Shown: piece after piece, positions 35,437 through 43,885 of the stretch
Layout: each line of letters starts with the position of its first letter
Numbering within the stretch: the first letter of the stretch is position 1
Source: Alphaproteobacteria bacterium
GTDB taxonomy: Bacteria; Pseudomonadota; Alphaproteobacteria; ATCC43930; CGMCC-115725
Length of the DNA stretch: 64,000 nt
Assembly: GCA_028871455.1 (NCBI GenBank)
Contig: JAGWNF010000004.1
Span: forward strand, 1 to 64,000
Direction: 5' to 3'
The notes under the pieces: model-generated
Databases searched by the model: none
The model's input: only the letters and a program-made list of their open reading frames with translations
Told to the model about the DNA's origin: nothing
Made by a program: the position numbers and the translations under genes

Positions 35437-36135
35437 TTACACCAGCCGCAGCAGCCGGGTGAACAGGCTCGGCGGATACTTTTCTTCGATCAGCCGCCGC
35501 AAATCGGCGGCGGTGCCGGCGAGGTCCGGCTTGGTCGTCGCGAGCGACGGGATCAGCAGCCGCGCCGCGCCGGTGCCGTCGAAGACGTAAGTCGCCGAGC
35601 TGTGCGTCACGTCGTAAGGGTGACCGCCGGCGGCGGGCGTCACCGCGTAGAGGATGCGATAGCGCCGCGCCAGCGCCGCGAGCTGGTCCGGCGTGCCGCG
35701 CAGGCCGTCGACCTGCGGCGCGAAGTTCTTCACGTATGGCGCCAGGACCGGCAGCGTGTCGCGGTCGGGATCGACGGTGACGAACAGCACGCGGACGCGG
35801 TCCGCCTCGGGACCGAGGCGCTTCAGGATGCCGGCGATGTTGGCGAGCGTCGTCGGACACTCGTCCGGACAGTGGGTGTAACCGAAATAGAGCAACACGA
35901 TATGGCCGCGGTAATCCGCCGGGGTGACTGTCTTGCCGTCGGCGGCGCGCGTCATGGTGAAGGCGAGCGGCAGCGAGCTGTCCGAGACGTCGATCGCATG
36001 CCATTTGGCGTCGTCGTTGCAGCCCGCGAGCAGCAGGGCGCCGGCCGCAACGCCGAGCAGGCCAACCGCTCGCCGTCGCGTCAGCGGGAAGGCCACGGCG
36101 CTTGCGGCGGGTTTCGTTTCAGACGTGCGCGACAT
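35437..36135 (-). CDS. SCO1/SenC copper chaperone (lipoprotein)
   Basis: 232 residues. An N-terminal helix ends in a lipobox (ALLLAGCND, Cys about 39). The thioredoxin-like domain has the copper site C-x3-C (GYTHCPDECPTTLANI) and the distal His in YDVTHSSATYVFD. SCO proteins load copper into the CuA centre of oxidase subunit II. The ATG overlaps the end of the upstream 46-residue gene by 17 nt, in the order coxB, small membrane protein, sco. Confidence 0.93.
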   Translation of the reverse strand: MSRTSETKPAASAVAFPLTRRRAVGLLGVAAGALLLAGCNDDAKWHAIDVSDSSLPLAFTMTRAADGKTVTPADYRGHIVLLYFGYTHCPDECPTTLANIAGILKRLGPEADRVRVLFVTVDPDRDTLPVLAPYVKNFAPQVDGLRGTPDQLAALARRYRILYAVTPAAGGHPYDVTHSSATYVFDGTGAARLLIPSLATTKPDLAGTAADLRRLIEEKYPPSLFTRLLRLV

Positions 36136-36259
36136 GCTGGATCGACGGATCGTGCAGGATCACCATCAGGCCGATCACGAATATGAATATGCCGACGGCC
36201 ACCGCGGCAAGGACGATCGCAAACAGCGAATTGGCCTGCCTCGACGGCGGCGGCGTCAC
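36119..36259 (-). CDS. Single-helix membrane microprotein, 46 residues
   Basis: One long hydrophobic helix (LFAIVLAAVAVGIFIFVIGLMVIL) with a basic Pro-rich N-end and a short tail HDPSIQHVAHV containing three His. GTG start at 36259 overlaps the coxB stop (GTGA) and its own stop overlaps the sco start by 17 nt, so it is wedged between two copper-oxidase genes with tight coupling. It may be a small oxidase subunit or an assembly aid. The His-rich tail could touch copper. Confidence 0.75.
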   Translation of the reverse strand: MTPPPSRQANSLFAIVLAAVAVGIFIFVIGLMVILHDPSIQHVAHV

Positions 36260-37149
36260 GAATGACCGCCGGCGAGCGCCGCTGGCGACGCGGGCCGAGC
36301 GGTCATCGCGGCGAATTGTGGCCGATTGTTGCCGGCGCTGGCGAACTTCTTCTTCGCCATCACCAGCCATTTGGCGAAATCCGCCGGCGACACGGCGTCG
36401 ACCTCGATCGGCATGAAGGGATGATTGATGCCGCAGATCTGGTTGCACTCGCCGTAGTAGACGCCGGGCTTCAGGATCTTGAACCAGGCATGGTTGACGT
36501 GGCCAGGCATGGCGTATTCCTGCACGCCGAGCGACGGCATGAACCAGCTGTGGATCACGTCGGTGCTCCGCACGTCGACGGCCACGACCTCGCCGACCGG
36601 CACCACCAGCGGATTGTTGACGCCGAGCAGCCGCGGCTTGCCCGCCGTCTTGTCCTGGGCGGCGGAGAGAATCATGCTGTCGAAGCTCAGATCGCCCTGC
36701 TGCGGATAGTCGTAGCTCCAGTACCACTGATGGCCGGTGACATTGACGGTCAGCTGCGGCTTCGGGCCATCGCCCTCGTAATACAAGAGCTTGAACGACG
36801 GCACGGCGATGAAGACCAGGATCAGCACCGGCATCATCGTCCAGACGACTTCGAGCAGCGTGTTGTGCGTCGTGCGCGACGGCGCCGGATGCCGCTTCGC
36901 GTTGAAGCGGACCATGACCGTGACCAACAGGCCCATCACGAAGAGGGTGATGAGCGTGATGATGACTAGCAGCTCGTTGTGCAGCGCGTCGATGCGCTCG
37001 CGCACCGGCGTCACGGCGGGCTGCATGGCGATCTGCCAGTCGTGCGCCTGCTCGGCCCAGGCCGGCAGCGCGCCGGCCAGCAGCAGGGAAAGTCCCAGCA
37101 ACCCGCGGCCACCGCGCCGCCAGGCTTTTCCGATCCAGGCCGCCGTCAT
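36256..37149 (-). CDS. coxB: Cytochrome c oxidase subunit II (CuA type), without its subunit I
   Basis: 297 residues: signal peptide ending AGALPAWA, two membrane helices (LVIITLITLFVMGLLVTVMV and WTMMPVLILVFIAVPSFKLL), then the cupredoxin domain. CuA ligands are visible: His in DVIHSWFMPSLG, C-x3-C as GECNQICGINHPFM with the final His and Met. Conserved GHQWYWSYDYP is present. No coxA or coxC is adjacent; downstream genes are the 46-residue membrane protein and SCO. ATG 37149 follows AGGTGAT. The 328 bp upstream hold an FNR-type box nearer to the divergent HiPIP gene. Confidence 0.93.
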   Translation of the reverse strand: MTAAWIGKAWRRGGRGLLGLSLLLAGALPAWAEQAHDWQIAMQPAVTPVRERIDALHNELLVIITLITLFVMGLLVTVMVRFNAKRHPAPSRTTHNTLLEVVWTMMPVLILVFIAVPSFKLLYYEGDGPKPQLTVNVTGHQWYWSYDYPQQGDLSFDSMILSAAQDKTAGKPRLLGVNNPLVVPVGEVVAVDVRSTDVIHSWFMPSLGVQEYAMPGHVNHAWFKILKPGVYYGECNQICGINHPFMPIEVDAVSPADFAKWLVMAKKKFASAGNNRPQFAAMTARPASPAALAGGHS

Positions 37150-37407
37150 CCGTATCACCTGCACCCCCGCTACCTCGCTCAGCTTCGATCGCCGCAAATT
37201 CCGCGGCCGGGCGCAGGGCACAACCGATCGCCGCGATCTGCAAATTAAAATTACGCAAGCCTTGGCCCGTGAGCCGCGGAATCGCGACGCTGCGCGGTGT
37301 CGGGTGACGCTTATACTCCGCGTGACCTTATGCCGCATGCCGGCGACACGGCATTTCCGGATTCGCGCGGCAACGTGCCGCCGCGGCCGGTCCGCGGTCA
37401 CAAAAAA

Positions 37408-37421
37408 TTGACCTGGATCAA
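37408..37421. promoter_or_regulatory. FNR/FixK-type box TTGACCTGGATCAA
   Basis: Matches TTGAY-N4-ATCAA and lies 56 bp before the HiPIP ATG, a distance suited to activation. It is in a 328-bp gene-free gap between coxB (258 bp away) and the HiPIP gene. The identical 14-mer recurs at 38258. Confidence 0.65.
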
Positions 37422-37477
37422 GATCGCCGCCACTGTCGGGGGGTAGCACAGTGACCGCTAGCGAAGGAGAGCATGCG

Positions 37478-37741
37478 ATGATTTCACGCCGGGAATGCGT
37501 CAAGTGGGCCTTGGCACTGCCAGCGACGGTCGGATTGGCGCGCGGCGCCATGGCGCAAGCCGGGCCGAAAGTGCCGCAGAAGGTCGCGCAGTATCAGGAA
37601 ACGCCGAAGGGCAACCAGAAGTGCGACTTGTGCAAGTACTTCATCGCCGGCAGTAGCCCGACGGCGAACGGCACCTGCCAGCTGGTCGAAGGCAGCATCA
37701 GCCCCAACGGCTGGTGCGCGCTGTTCGCCGCAAAGGCCTGA
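37478..37741 (+). CDS. High-potential iron-sulfur protein (HiPIP)
   Basis: 87 residues with a Tat-like leader (MISRRECVKWALALPATVGLARGAMA) and four cluster Cys: C49-x2-C52 (KCDLCKYF), C67 (GTCQLVEG) and C80 (GWCALF), the HiPIP pattern. HiPIPs are small periplasmic 4Fe-4S electron carriers, often to photosynthetic or terminal oxidases. GAAGGAG precedes the ATG. An FNR-type box lies upstream and a strong hairpin follows, so it is a single-gene unit. Confidence 0.93.
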   Translation: MISRRECVKWALALPATVGLARGAMAQAGPKVPQKVAQYQETPKGNQKCDLCKYFIAGSSPTANGTCQLVEGSISPNGWCALFAAKA

Positions 37742-37764
37742 GCGAGCCACACCCAACCCGACCG

Positions 37765-37806
37765 AACGTGGATCGGCGGCGGTTTTTATCGCCGCCGATC
37801 CACGTT
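37765..37806 (+). terminator. 17-bp perfect stem-loop after the HiPIP gene
   Basis: Stem 37765-37781 (AACGTGGATCGGCGGCG) pairs perfectly with 37790-37806; loop GTTTTTAT. It begins 24 bp after the HiPIP stop. No T-run follows the stem, but its length and position make transcription termination or 3'-end stabilisation likely. Confidence 0.75.
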
Positions 37807-37807
37807 A

Positions 37808-37821
37808 TTGACATGCATCAA
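37808..37821. promoter_or_regulatory. FNR/FixK-type box TTGACATGCATCAA
   Basis: TTGAC-N4-ATCAA, directly after the HiPIP hairpin and 88 bp before the ATG of the SHOCT protein. Third box in this 850-bp stretch of redox genes. Confidence 0.6.
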
Positions 37822-37909
37822 GGCGGGTTCGGCGACATTCCTTCATGAGAGGTGGAGGGAATGGCGCCGCGGCTGCGACATGCCGCCGCGGCCGGTGAAA
37901 GGATGAGTC

Positions 37910-38185
37910 ATGTTCGGTTCCGGACCCTATGGAATGATGGCTTATGGCTGGCAGGCCATGGGCGGAATGATGGCGATCTTCTGGGCGGTCGTCCTGGCCG
38001 CGGCGTTGATGGCGATCATCCTGGTCATGCGCGCGATGGCGAACGGCAGTCACGTCGCGCCGCAGCCGCACCGCCGCGCCGGCGGCCTCGACCGGCTCGA
38101 CGAGCGCTTGGCGCGCGGCGAGATCGATCGCGAGGAATACCAGCGGCGGAAGCACGCCCTGCTCGCGCATCGCCGCCGCGGTTAA
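37910..38185 (+). CDS. SHOCT-domain membrane protein
   Basis: 91 residues: a Met/Gly-rich N-terminus (MFGSGPYGMMAYGWQAMGGMM, split by aromatic residues), one membrane helix (FWAVVLAAALMAIILVMRAM) and a C-terminal SHOCT motif GGLDRLDERLARGEIDREEYQRRKHAL. The Met-rich leader may bind copper, in keeping with neighbours. AAAGGATG lies before the ATG. SHOCT modules are thought to mediate oligomer or nucleic acid contacts. Confidence 0.85.
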   Translation: MFGSGPYGMMAYGWQAMGGMMAIFWAVVLAAALMAIILVMRAMANGSHVAPQPHRRAGGLDRLDERLARGEIDREEYQRRKHALLAHRRRG

Positions 38186-38257
38186 CACCGCCACAAACCG
38201 CATCGCGCTTCCGACATCGCTGGCGATCGCCGCGTCCGCGCGGCAAATTGGAATTAT

Positions 38258-38271
38258 TTGACCTGGATCAA
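38258..38271. promoter_or_regulatory. FNR/FixK-type box TTGACCTGGATCAA
   Basis: Identical to the box at 37408. It lies 60 bp before the ATG of the cupredoxin gene at 38332, in the 146-bp gap after the SHOCT gene. The distance and identity to the HiPIP box suggest shared control. Confidence 0.65.
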
Positions 38272-38331
38272 TGTAACACCGCGATAAATTGATAGCCTCG
38301 ATCAATCAATTCGCCAGCGATCGAGGTTCCC

Positions 38332-39198
38332 ATGCAAGCGATGACTCGCCGAACCGCCTTCACCAGCGTCCTCGCCGGCACCGTCCTGGGCGGCGCCATC
38401 GGATCGTCGCTGGCCTTCGCCCAGATGAGCATGCCGGCCCCATCGAAGCGCGCGGCCGCGCCGGCCCGCTCGCGGATCACGTTTCACGGCCAGGGATTCG
38501 ATCCGATGACCTCGCATATCGTCGCGGGGGAAACGATCACCGTGGCATCGAGCGCCGCCCGTCCGCTGAAACTGGCGAGTGCGCCCGGCGCGCCCGAGAA
38601 GATCGAGCACGCGGTTGCGCCGCACGCCGCCGCTTCGCTGAAGTTCGCCAAGCCGGGCCTCTACGTACTCTACGACGCCGCGACGACGCGGTTCGACGAC
38701 AAGGTCGGCCAGGTGGTCGCCCGGCACGACGCCAAGCAGTTTCCGCTGCCGGCCTATACGGTGATCCTGGTCACCACCGCCAACGGCCGCGGCCTGGCGA
38801 CCACCGGCTCGCGCGTCTCGATTCCGGATTCCTACATGACCTTCGAGCCGTGGGCGATCGTCGTCAACGCGGGCCAGGAGATCACCTTCGTCAACAACGA
38901 CATGGATCCGCATATCGCGATGCCGTCGCCGGAGCCGATGCTGATGCCGAATCCGTCGGGCGCCGGCGGCGCGCTCAGCTCGGTGGTCTGGCTGGAGAAG
39001 ATGCAGTCGTTCGCGCCGATCGCGCTCGCCGCCAAGACCGGCAAAGGCGCGGTGACGCTTTCGCAGCCCGGCCTCCATCACTATTATTGCCCGATCCATG
39101 CGGTTTACGACTCAACGGCCTATACCTTCGCGCCGCTGAAGAGTTACGGCGGTTATCCGTTCATCATGGACGGAGTCATCGTAGTGCTGCCGACCTGA
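38332..39198 (+). CDS. Exported two-domain cupredoxin-like protein
   Basis: 288 residues with a leader (MTRRTAFTSVLAGTVLGGAIGSSLAFA) that has an Arg-Arg start, so Tat export is possible. Residues 48-150 form a first cupredoxin-like domain (ITFHGQGFDPMTSHIVAGETITVAS). Residues 170-288 form a second with copper ligands H194 (MDPHIAMP), C253 and H256 (HHYYCPIHAVYD); an axial Met at the usual place after H256 is missing. The Met-rich EPMLMPNP loop is notable. Probably a periplasmic electron carrier or copper-binding protein. Led by an FNR-type box. Confidence 0.85.
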   Translation: MQAMTRRTAFTSVLAGTVLGGAIGSSLAFAQMSMPAPSKRAAAPARSRITFHGQGFDPMTSHIVAGETITVASSAARPLKLASAPGAPEKIEHAVAPHAAASLKFAKPGLYVLYDAATTRFDDKVGQVVARHDAKQFPLPAYTVILVTTANGRGLATTGSRVSIPDSYMTFEPWAIVVNAGQEITFVNNDMDPHIAMPSPEPMLMPNPSGAGGALSSVVWLEKMQSFAPIALAAKTGKGAVTLSQPGLHHYYCPIHAVYDSTAYTFAPLKSYGGYPFIMDGVIVVLPT

Positions 39199-39236
39199 CG
39201 GCACCGTCGAGCTGAGTCATCAGCCGGAACTTGGGT

Positions 39237-39258
39237 CCTCGGAAGCGGTATTCCGAGG
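39237..39258 (+). other. Hairpin just before the porin ribosome binding site
   Basis: CCTCGGAA (39237-39244), GCGGTA, TTCCGAGG (39251-39258): a perfect 8-bp stem with a 6-nt loop. It ends one base before AAAGGG, the ribosome binding site of the OprB gene, in the 72-bp gap after the cupredoxin gene. It may stabilise the porin mRNA or modulate its translation. Confidence 0.5.
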
Positions 39259-39270
39259 AAAGGGTGAACC

Positions 39271-40728
39271 ATGCACTTCATTTCCAGAACACAACCTTCC
39301 ACCAATGGCACGGCGCGGCACCGCGGCGCTGGTTGCCGGTGCCGCCGGGCGATCGGCTTCGTCGCTCTGGCGCTCGTGCTCGGATGCGGCACCAATGCGG
39401 CGCTCGCCGACACGGACAACGCGCCGCAGGGATTCTGGCAGCGCGACACGTTGCTCGGCGACATGGGCGGCGTGCGTCCGTGGCTCGGCACATACGGCGT
39501 GACGTTCAGCCTGTCGGAGATCAGCGAAATCCTCGGCAACGTCACCGGCGGCATCCATACCGGCGCCGAGTACGACGGCCTGACGACCATGGGCCTGAGC
39601 CTCGACACCGACAAGGCGTTCCATTGGTCGGGCGGCACGTTCAACGTCAGCGCGTTGCAGCTCCACGGCCGCAACCTCAGCGCCGACAATCTCGACAACT
39701 TGCAGACCGTGAGCGGCATCGAGAGCAATCGCGCGACGCGGCTGTGGGAGCTCTGGTACGACCAGGCGTTCCTCGACGGCAAGGCGGACGTGAAGCTCGG
39801 CCAGCAGAGCATCGACCAGGAATTCATCGCCAGCCAATATTCCGCTCTGTTCGTCAACACGATGATGGGCTGGCCGATGGTGCCGTCGGCCGATCTCTAT
39901 GCCGGCGGGCCAGCCTATCCGCTGTCGTCGCCGGGCATCCGGCTTCGCGCGCAGCCGACCGACGCCGTGACGCTGCTCGCCGGCGTGTTTGACGACAATC
40001 CGCCCGGCGGTCCGTTCGCCAACGATTCCCAGTTGCGCGACGGCGAGGCTTCGGGCACGCGGTTCAACCTCGGCACCGGCGCGCTGTGGATCGGCGAGAT
40101 CCAATATGCGGTGAACCAATCGCCCGCCAAGACATGCGGCAGCGTGGTCTGCGGTCTGCCCGGCACCTATAAGCTGGGCGCCTGGTACGACACCGCCGGC
40201 TTTCCCGATCAGCGTTACGACAACACCGGCCTGTCGCTCGCCAATCCGGCGAGCAGCGGCACAGCGCGCACCGACCGCGGCAATTTCAGCCTCTACGGCG
40301 TCGTCGACCAGATGGTGTGGCGCCAGACCGGCGGGCCGCGCTCGATCGGTGTCTTCGCGCGCCTGATGGGCGCGCCGTCGGATCGCAACCAGATCGAGCT
40401 CAGCCTCAATACCGGCGTCGACGTGAAGGCACCGCTGCCCGGACGCGACGACGACACCTGCGGCATCGGCTACGGCCTGGCGCAGGTCAGCGACAGCGCC
40501 AGCGCGCTCGACCGCGATCAGGCCACGTTCGGCAATCCGGTGCCGGTGCGCGGCATGGAGCACTTCGTCGAGCTCACCTATCAGTATCAGGTGGCGCCGT
40601 GGTGGCAGCTGCAGCCGGATTTCCAGTATGTGATCAATCCCGGCGGCGGCATCCAGAATCCGCTCAATACGACGCAGACCGTCGGCGACGAGGCGGTGAT
40701 CGGGTTACGCACGACGATTACGTTCTGA
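39271..40728 (+). CDS. OprB-family carbohydrate porin
   Basis: 485 residues. After a long leader with an extended n-region and hydrophobic core (IGFVALALVLGCGTNAALA), the mature part matches OprB: FWQRDTLLGDMGGVRPWLGTYGVTFSLSEISE, LWELWYDQAF, KLGQQSIDQEFIASQYSALFVNTMMGWP, GMEHFVELTYQYQVAPWWQLQPDFQYVINPGG (given as partial strings), ending in an aromatic TTITF. It would form an outer-membrane pore. It is 72 bp downstream of the cupredoxin gene and may share its promoter. Confidence 0.9.
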   Translation: MHFISRTQPSTNGTARHRGAGCRCRRAIGFVALALVLGCGTNAALADTDNAPQGFWQRDTLLGDMGGVRPWLGTYGVTFSLSEISEILGNVTGGIHTGAEYDGLTTMGLSLDTDKAFHWSGGTFNVSALQLHGRNLSADNLDNLQTVSGIESNRATRLWELWYDQAFLDGKADVKLGQQSIDQEFIASQYSALFVNTMMGWPMVPSADLYAGGPAYPLSSPGIRLRAQPTDAVTLLAGVFDDNPPGGPFANDSQLRDGEASGTRFNLGTGALWIGEIQYAVNQSPAKTCGSVVCGLPGTYKLGAWYDTAGFPDQRYDNTGLSLANPASSGTARTDRGNFSLYGVVDQMVWRQTGGPRSIGVFARLMGAPSDRNQIELSLNTGVDVKAPLPGRDDDTCGIGYGLAQVSDSASALDRDQATFGNPVPVRGMEHFVELTYQYQVAPWWQLQPDFQYVINPGGGIQNPLNTTQTVGDEAVIGLRTTITF

Positions 40729-40737
40729 CGGACGCCC

Positions 40738-41847
40738 TCACCCGTCGGTCTTTTTCCGCAGCAGGAATTCGCGGCCGATCTTGATCAGCGGCACGCCATC
40801 GTATTCGACGATGTCGGATGTCGCGTAGGTCTCGGTCCAGTTCTCCGGCAAGTACGATCCGGTGCCGACGACATCGATGGGCGCGTCGGCGATCGACATG
40901 GCGCGGCACTTGGCCGGCGTGAAGCCCGACGAGACGACGATCTTGACCATCGGGAAGCCCGCCTGATCGAGCCGCGCGCGCACGTGCCAGACCGCCGCCG
41001 CCGAGACGCCGGTGCCGATGAGATGGCGCAGCTCGGCCTCGGTGCGATAGCCGCGGATGGCGTTGGGCGCGTGCGCCTCGAGCACGGCATAGGAGCGCGC
41101 GACGTCCAGTTCCTCGATATAGCGGCCGCCATGGGTGTCGAGACGCACGGCGAGCTGGCCGTCGGCGGCGAGATCGGGAAAGCGCCGGGCGACGGCGAGC
41201 GTGTCGCTGACTTCCTGGCCGAAATAATCGACCAGCACGGTCAAGGGCTCGTGCGGGAAAGTCTCGCGGAACATCTCGGCGGCGCGCAAGGTCGAGCCGG
41301 CATAGCCGATCAGCGCGTGCGGCATGGTGCCCTTGCCCAGCGCCTGGCCGAAATAATGCGCGGTGGCGTCGGTGGCGTTGCCGACGAAGCCGACGGCGCC
41401 GACTTCGCGCTTCGCCGCCGCCGAGCCGACCGCGGCGGCATAGGCCATCATCTCGGCCATCTCGGCGCCGGCGCAGTGGCGCGCATCCATCGCCAGGAAC
41501 GCCGCCTTGGGCAGGTCGACGCACATGGCATAGGCGTTGTAGGCGGCGACGCAGGGCGCGCCGAGCTTCTGGAGATAGAGCGTCTCGAGATCGACCAGGT
41601 GGAACAGCGAGCCGGATATATAGGCGAGCGGCTCGCCGGCGCCGACCCACTCGCCTTCCTTATATTGCAGATCGACCTGAAAATTCGTGCCGCGCGTCTT
41701 GGCCGCGGCGGCGAGGAAATCGACCATCAGGCGCAGCGTCGCGATCACCGGCCGGCGCAGGAACACGGCGTAGGTGACGCGCTTATCGCCGTAGCGGCGG
41801 ACGATTTCCTTGGTCTTGTTGAAATAGGCGTCGGTGAGCCGCGTCAC
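40738..41847 (-). CDS. Nicotinate phosphoribosyltransferase
   Basis: About 369 residues. Family landmarks: DPVTRLTDAYFNKTK at the start, GEPLAYISGSLFHLVDLETLYLQ, the reactive-His region MDARHCAGAEMAEM, GKGTMPHALIG and a DTHGGRY loop binding phosphoribosyl pyrophosphate, VDVVGTGSYLP-like DVVGTGSYLP at the end. It makes nicotinate mononucleotide from nicotinate in the Preiss-Handler route, later finished by NadE. GTG 41847 is the best start codon I see, though no ribosome binding site precedes it; the true start may lie a few codons upstream. The DAHP synthase gene lies 47 bp upstream. Confidence 0.88.
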   Translation of the reverse strand: MTRLTDAYFNKTKEIVRRYGDKRVTYAVFLRRPVIATLRLMVDFLAAAAKTRGTNFQVDLQYKEGEWVGAGEPLAYISGSLFHLVDLETLYLQKLGAPCVAAYNAYAMCVDLPKAAFLAMDARHCAGAEMAEMMAYAAAVGSAAAKREVGAVGFVGNATDATAHYFGQALGKGTMPHALIGYAGSTLRAAEMFRETFPHEPLTVLVDYFGQEVSDTLAVARRFPDLAADGQLAVRLDTHGGRYIEELDVARSYAVLEAHAPNAIRGYRTEAELRHLIGTGVSAAAVWHVRARLDQAGFPMVKIVVSSGFTPAKCRAMSIADAPIDVVGTGSYLPENWTETYATSDIVEYDGVPLIKIGREFLLRKKTDG

Positions 41848-41894
41848 CGGATCGTCCGGCGGCGGCGCGCGACCGGCGCGAAGCGGCGCGGTGG

Positions 41895-43298
41895 TCAGGA
41901 CGCCGCCCGCGCGCGCGCAGCGGCCTGGCCGGCGCGCTTCTTCTTCAGCTCTTCGGCGATCATGAAGGCGAGCTCGAGCGCCTGGCCGGCGTTCAAGCGC
42001 GGATCGCAATGGGTGTGGTAGCGGTCGGCGAGATCGGTCTCGCTCACCGCGCGCGACAGCGGCGTGGCGCCGCCGATGCATTCGGTGACGTCCTGCCCCG
42101 TCATTTCGAAGTGCACGCCGCCGGCATAGGTGCCTTCGGCCTCGTGGACGGCGAAGAAGCCGCGAACTTCACGCAGCACGCTCTCGACCTGGCGCGTCTT
42201 GTAGCCGGTCTTGGAGACGATGGTGTTGCCATGCATCGGATCACAGCACCAGACGACCTTGCGGCCGGATTTCTTCACCGCGCGCACCAGCGGCGGCAGC
42301 TTGGCGTCGACCTTGTCGGCGCCCATGCGCGCGACCAGCGTCAGACGGCCGGGCTCGTCCTCGGGATTGAGGATGTCGATGAGCTTCAACAGATCGTCCG
42401 CCGGCAGCGACGGACCGCATTTGAGGCCGATCGGATTCTTGATGCCGCGCGCGAACTCAATATGCGCGCCGTCGGGCTGGCGCGTGCGGTCGCCGATCCA
42501 CAGCATGTGCGCCGAGCAGTCGTAACAGTCGCCCGTGGTTGAATCGACGCGGGTGAGCGATTGCTCGTAAGGCAGCAGCAGCGCCTCGTGCGAGGTGAAG
42601 AGGTCGGTCTCGCGGATCTGCGGCGTGGTCTCGCTGGTCAGGCCGCAAGCGGCCATGAAGTCGAGCGTCTCGGTGAGCCGGTCGGCCAATTCCTGATAGC
42701 GCGCGCCCGCCGGGCTCTGGGCGACGAAGCCCTGCGTCCACGAATGGACGCGGTGGAGATCGGCGTAGCCGCCTTGCGCGAAGGCGCGCAGCAGGTTGAG
42801 CGTCGCCGCCGACTGGCTGTAGGCCTGGAGCATGCGCTGCGGATCGGGCTGGCGCGACGCCGCGGTGAACTCCATGCCGTTGATGATGTCGCCGCGATAG
42901 GCCGGCAGCGTGACGCCGTTCTGGGTTTCGGTGTCGGCGCTGCGCGGCTTCGCAAATTGCCCGGCCATGCGCGAGACCTTCACGACCGGACAGGCGGCGC
43001 CGTAGGTCAGCACCACCGCCATCTGCAAGAGGACGCGGAAAGTGTCGCGGATGTTGTTGGGGTGGAACTCGGCGAAGCTTTCCGCGCAGTCGCCCCCTTG
43101 CAGCAGAAAAGCCTTGCCGGCGACGACCTCGGCCAGCGCGGCCTTCAAGCGCCGCGCCTCGCCGGCGAAAACCAGCGGCGGATAGCGCGTCAGCGTCGCC
43201 TCGACGGCAGCGACCGCCTTGGCGTCGGGATAATCGGGCGCCTGCTTGACCGGCTTCGACCGCCAGCTATCGGGCGTCCATTTCGCTTTGGTGACCAT
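41895..43298 (-). CDS. Class II 3-deoxy-7-phosphoheptulonate (DAHP) synthase
   Basis: 467 residues, the plant-type class II enzyme that starts the shikimate pathway from PEP and erythrose 4-phosphate. Clear blocks: [13 protein letters not shown] (metal Cys), [68 protein letters not shown] and [18 protein letters not shown]. Other class II enzymes are called AroF, AroG or AroH, so no symbol is given. Forms an operon with the nicotinate phosphoribosyltransferase, a functionally odd pairing. Confidence 0.96.
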   Translation of the reverse strand: MVTKAKWTPDSWRSKPVKQAPDYPDAKAVAAVEATLTRYPPLVFAGEARRLKAALAEVVAGKAFLLQGGDCAESFAEFHPNNIRDTFRVLLQMAVVLTYGAACPVVKVSRMAGQFAKPRSADTETQNGVTLPAYRGDIINGMEFTAASRQPDPQRMLQAYSQSAATLNLLRAFAQGGYADLHRVHSWTQGFVAQSPAGARYQELADRLTETLDFMAACGLTSETTPQIRETDLFTSHEALLLPYEQSLTRVDSTTGDCYDCSAHMLWIGDRTRQPDGAHIEFARGIKNPIGLKCGPSLPADDLLKLIDILNPEDEPGRLTLVARMGADKVDAKLPPLVRAVKKSGRKVVWCCDPMHGNTIVSKTGYKTRQVESVLREVRGFFAVHEAEGTYAGGVHFEMTGQDVTECIGGATPLSRAVSETDLADRYHTHCDPRLNAGQALELAFMIAEELKKKRAGQAAARARAAS

Positions 43299-43387
43299 GG
43301 GTTAGCGCCGCGTGTTAGCGCAATAAATAGCGACTTCCGGGCGGGATTGAAAGAGAGACCGAAGTCAGCGGTTCTGGACCGTTGGGC

Positions 43388-43576
43388 CTAACTTTGGCCA
43401 AAACGGAAATAGCTCAACGGCCGAGCGGCTCCGAATACGACCACCCCGCACGGATCGTTCATCGTCCTCAGTCGAGGACAAACCGCGAGCTCGTTCAGTA
43501 GAGTTGGCAGCGGCATCTCGGGACCGAACCGCTGCAACAGCGCCTCGCGGAAGGCCGAACTGTCGTCTGTGCTATA
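43388..43576 (-). pseudogene. Start-less reading frame, probable gene remnant
   Basis: A minus-strand frame open from 43576 to a TAG at 43390-43388 reads AFREALLQRFGPEMPLPTLL, then NELAVCPRLRTMNDPCGVVVFG. This looks like the small alphaproteobacterial proteins with an R-F-G-x-x-(M)-x-L-P-x-L helix followed by a Cys-bearing strand region, but there is a stop just upstream and no ATG at the N-end. The 309-bp gap 43299-43607 otherwise holds nothing clear. Likely a truncated copy at the edge of the low-GC patch. Confidence 0.4.
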
Positions 43577-43607
43577 TTAAGAAGTAGGATCTTGCTGGGA
43601 GTACTTG

Positions 43608-43826
43608 ATGTCTTATCGCGTAACGATTTCACATCCCGATCCGCAACGGTTGGAGATTATTCCAGACCTCACTTTTGAGGATGCGCGTGCACTCGCATAC
43701 GGCCGCCTGAGCCGCGGAGAAGCCGTGACAATCAGTGACAACAGTGGCCATTCCATCTCAGGTGAAGAACTAAAGACGTGCTACGAAGACCGCAAATCAC
43801 TAACTCCGAACCTGAGACCGGTTTAG
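43608..43826 (+). CDS. Small hypothetical protein, 72 residues
   Basis: MSYRVTISHPDPQRLEIIPDLTFEDARALAYGRLSRGEAVTISDNSGHS.. : a strand, a helix (TFEDARALAYGRL) and a strand pair (AVTISDNSGHSIS), ending EELKTCYED. The layout recalls small DUF2188-like folds but I do not recognise it. GGGAG lies 8-12 nt before the ATG at 43608. Codon use is less GC-biased than in the flanking aro and hic genes. It starts a two-gene set with the HNH-type gene. Confidence 0.65.
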   Translation: MSYRVTISHPDPQRLEIIPDLTFEDARALAYGRLSRGEAVTISDNSGHSISGEELKTCYEDRKSLTPNLRPV

Positions 43827-43885
43827 CGCAATGCTCGGTAGCTTTCACGAGCGCCAGGCCACCGCGCAACTTCGATGACGACGCT

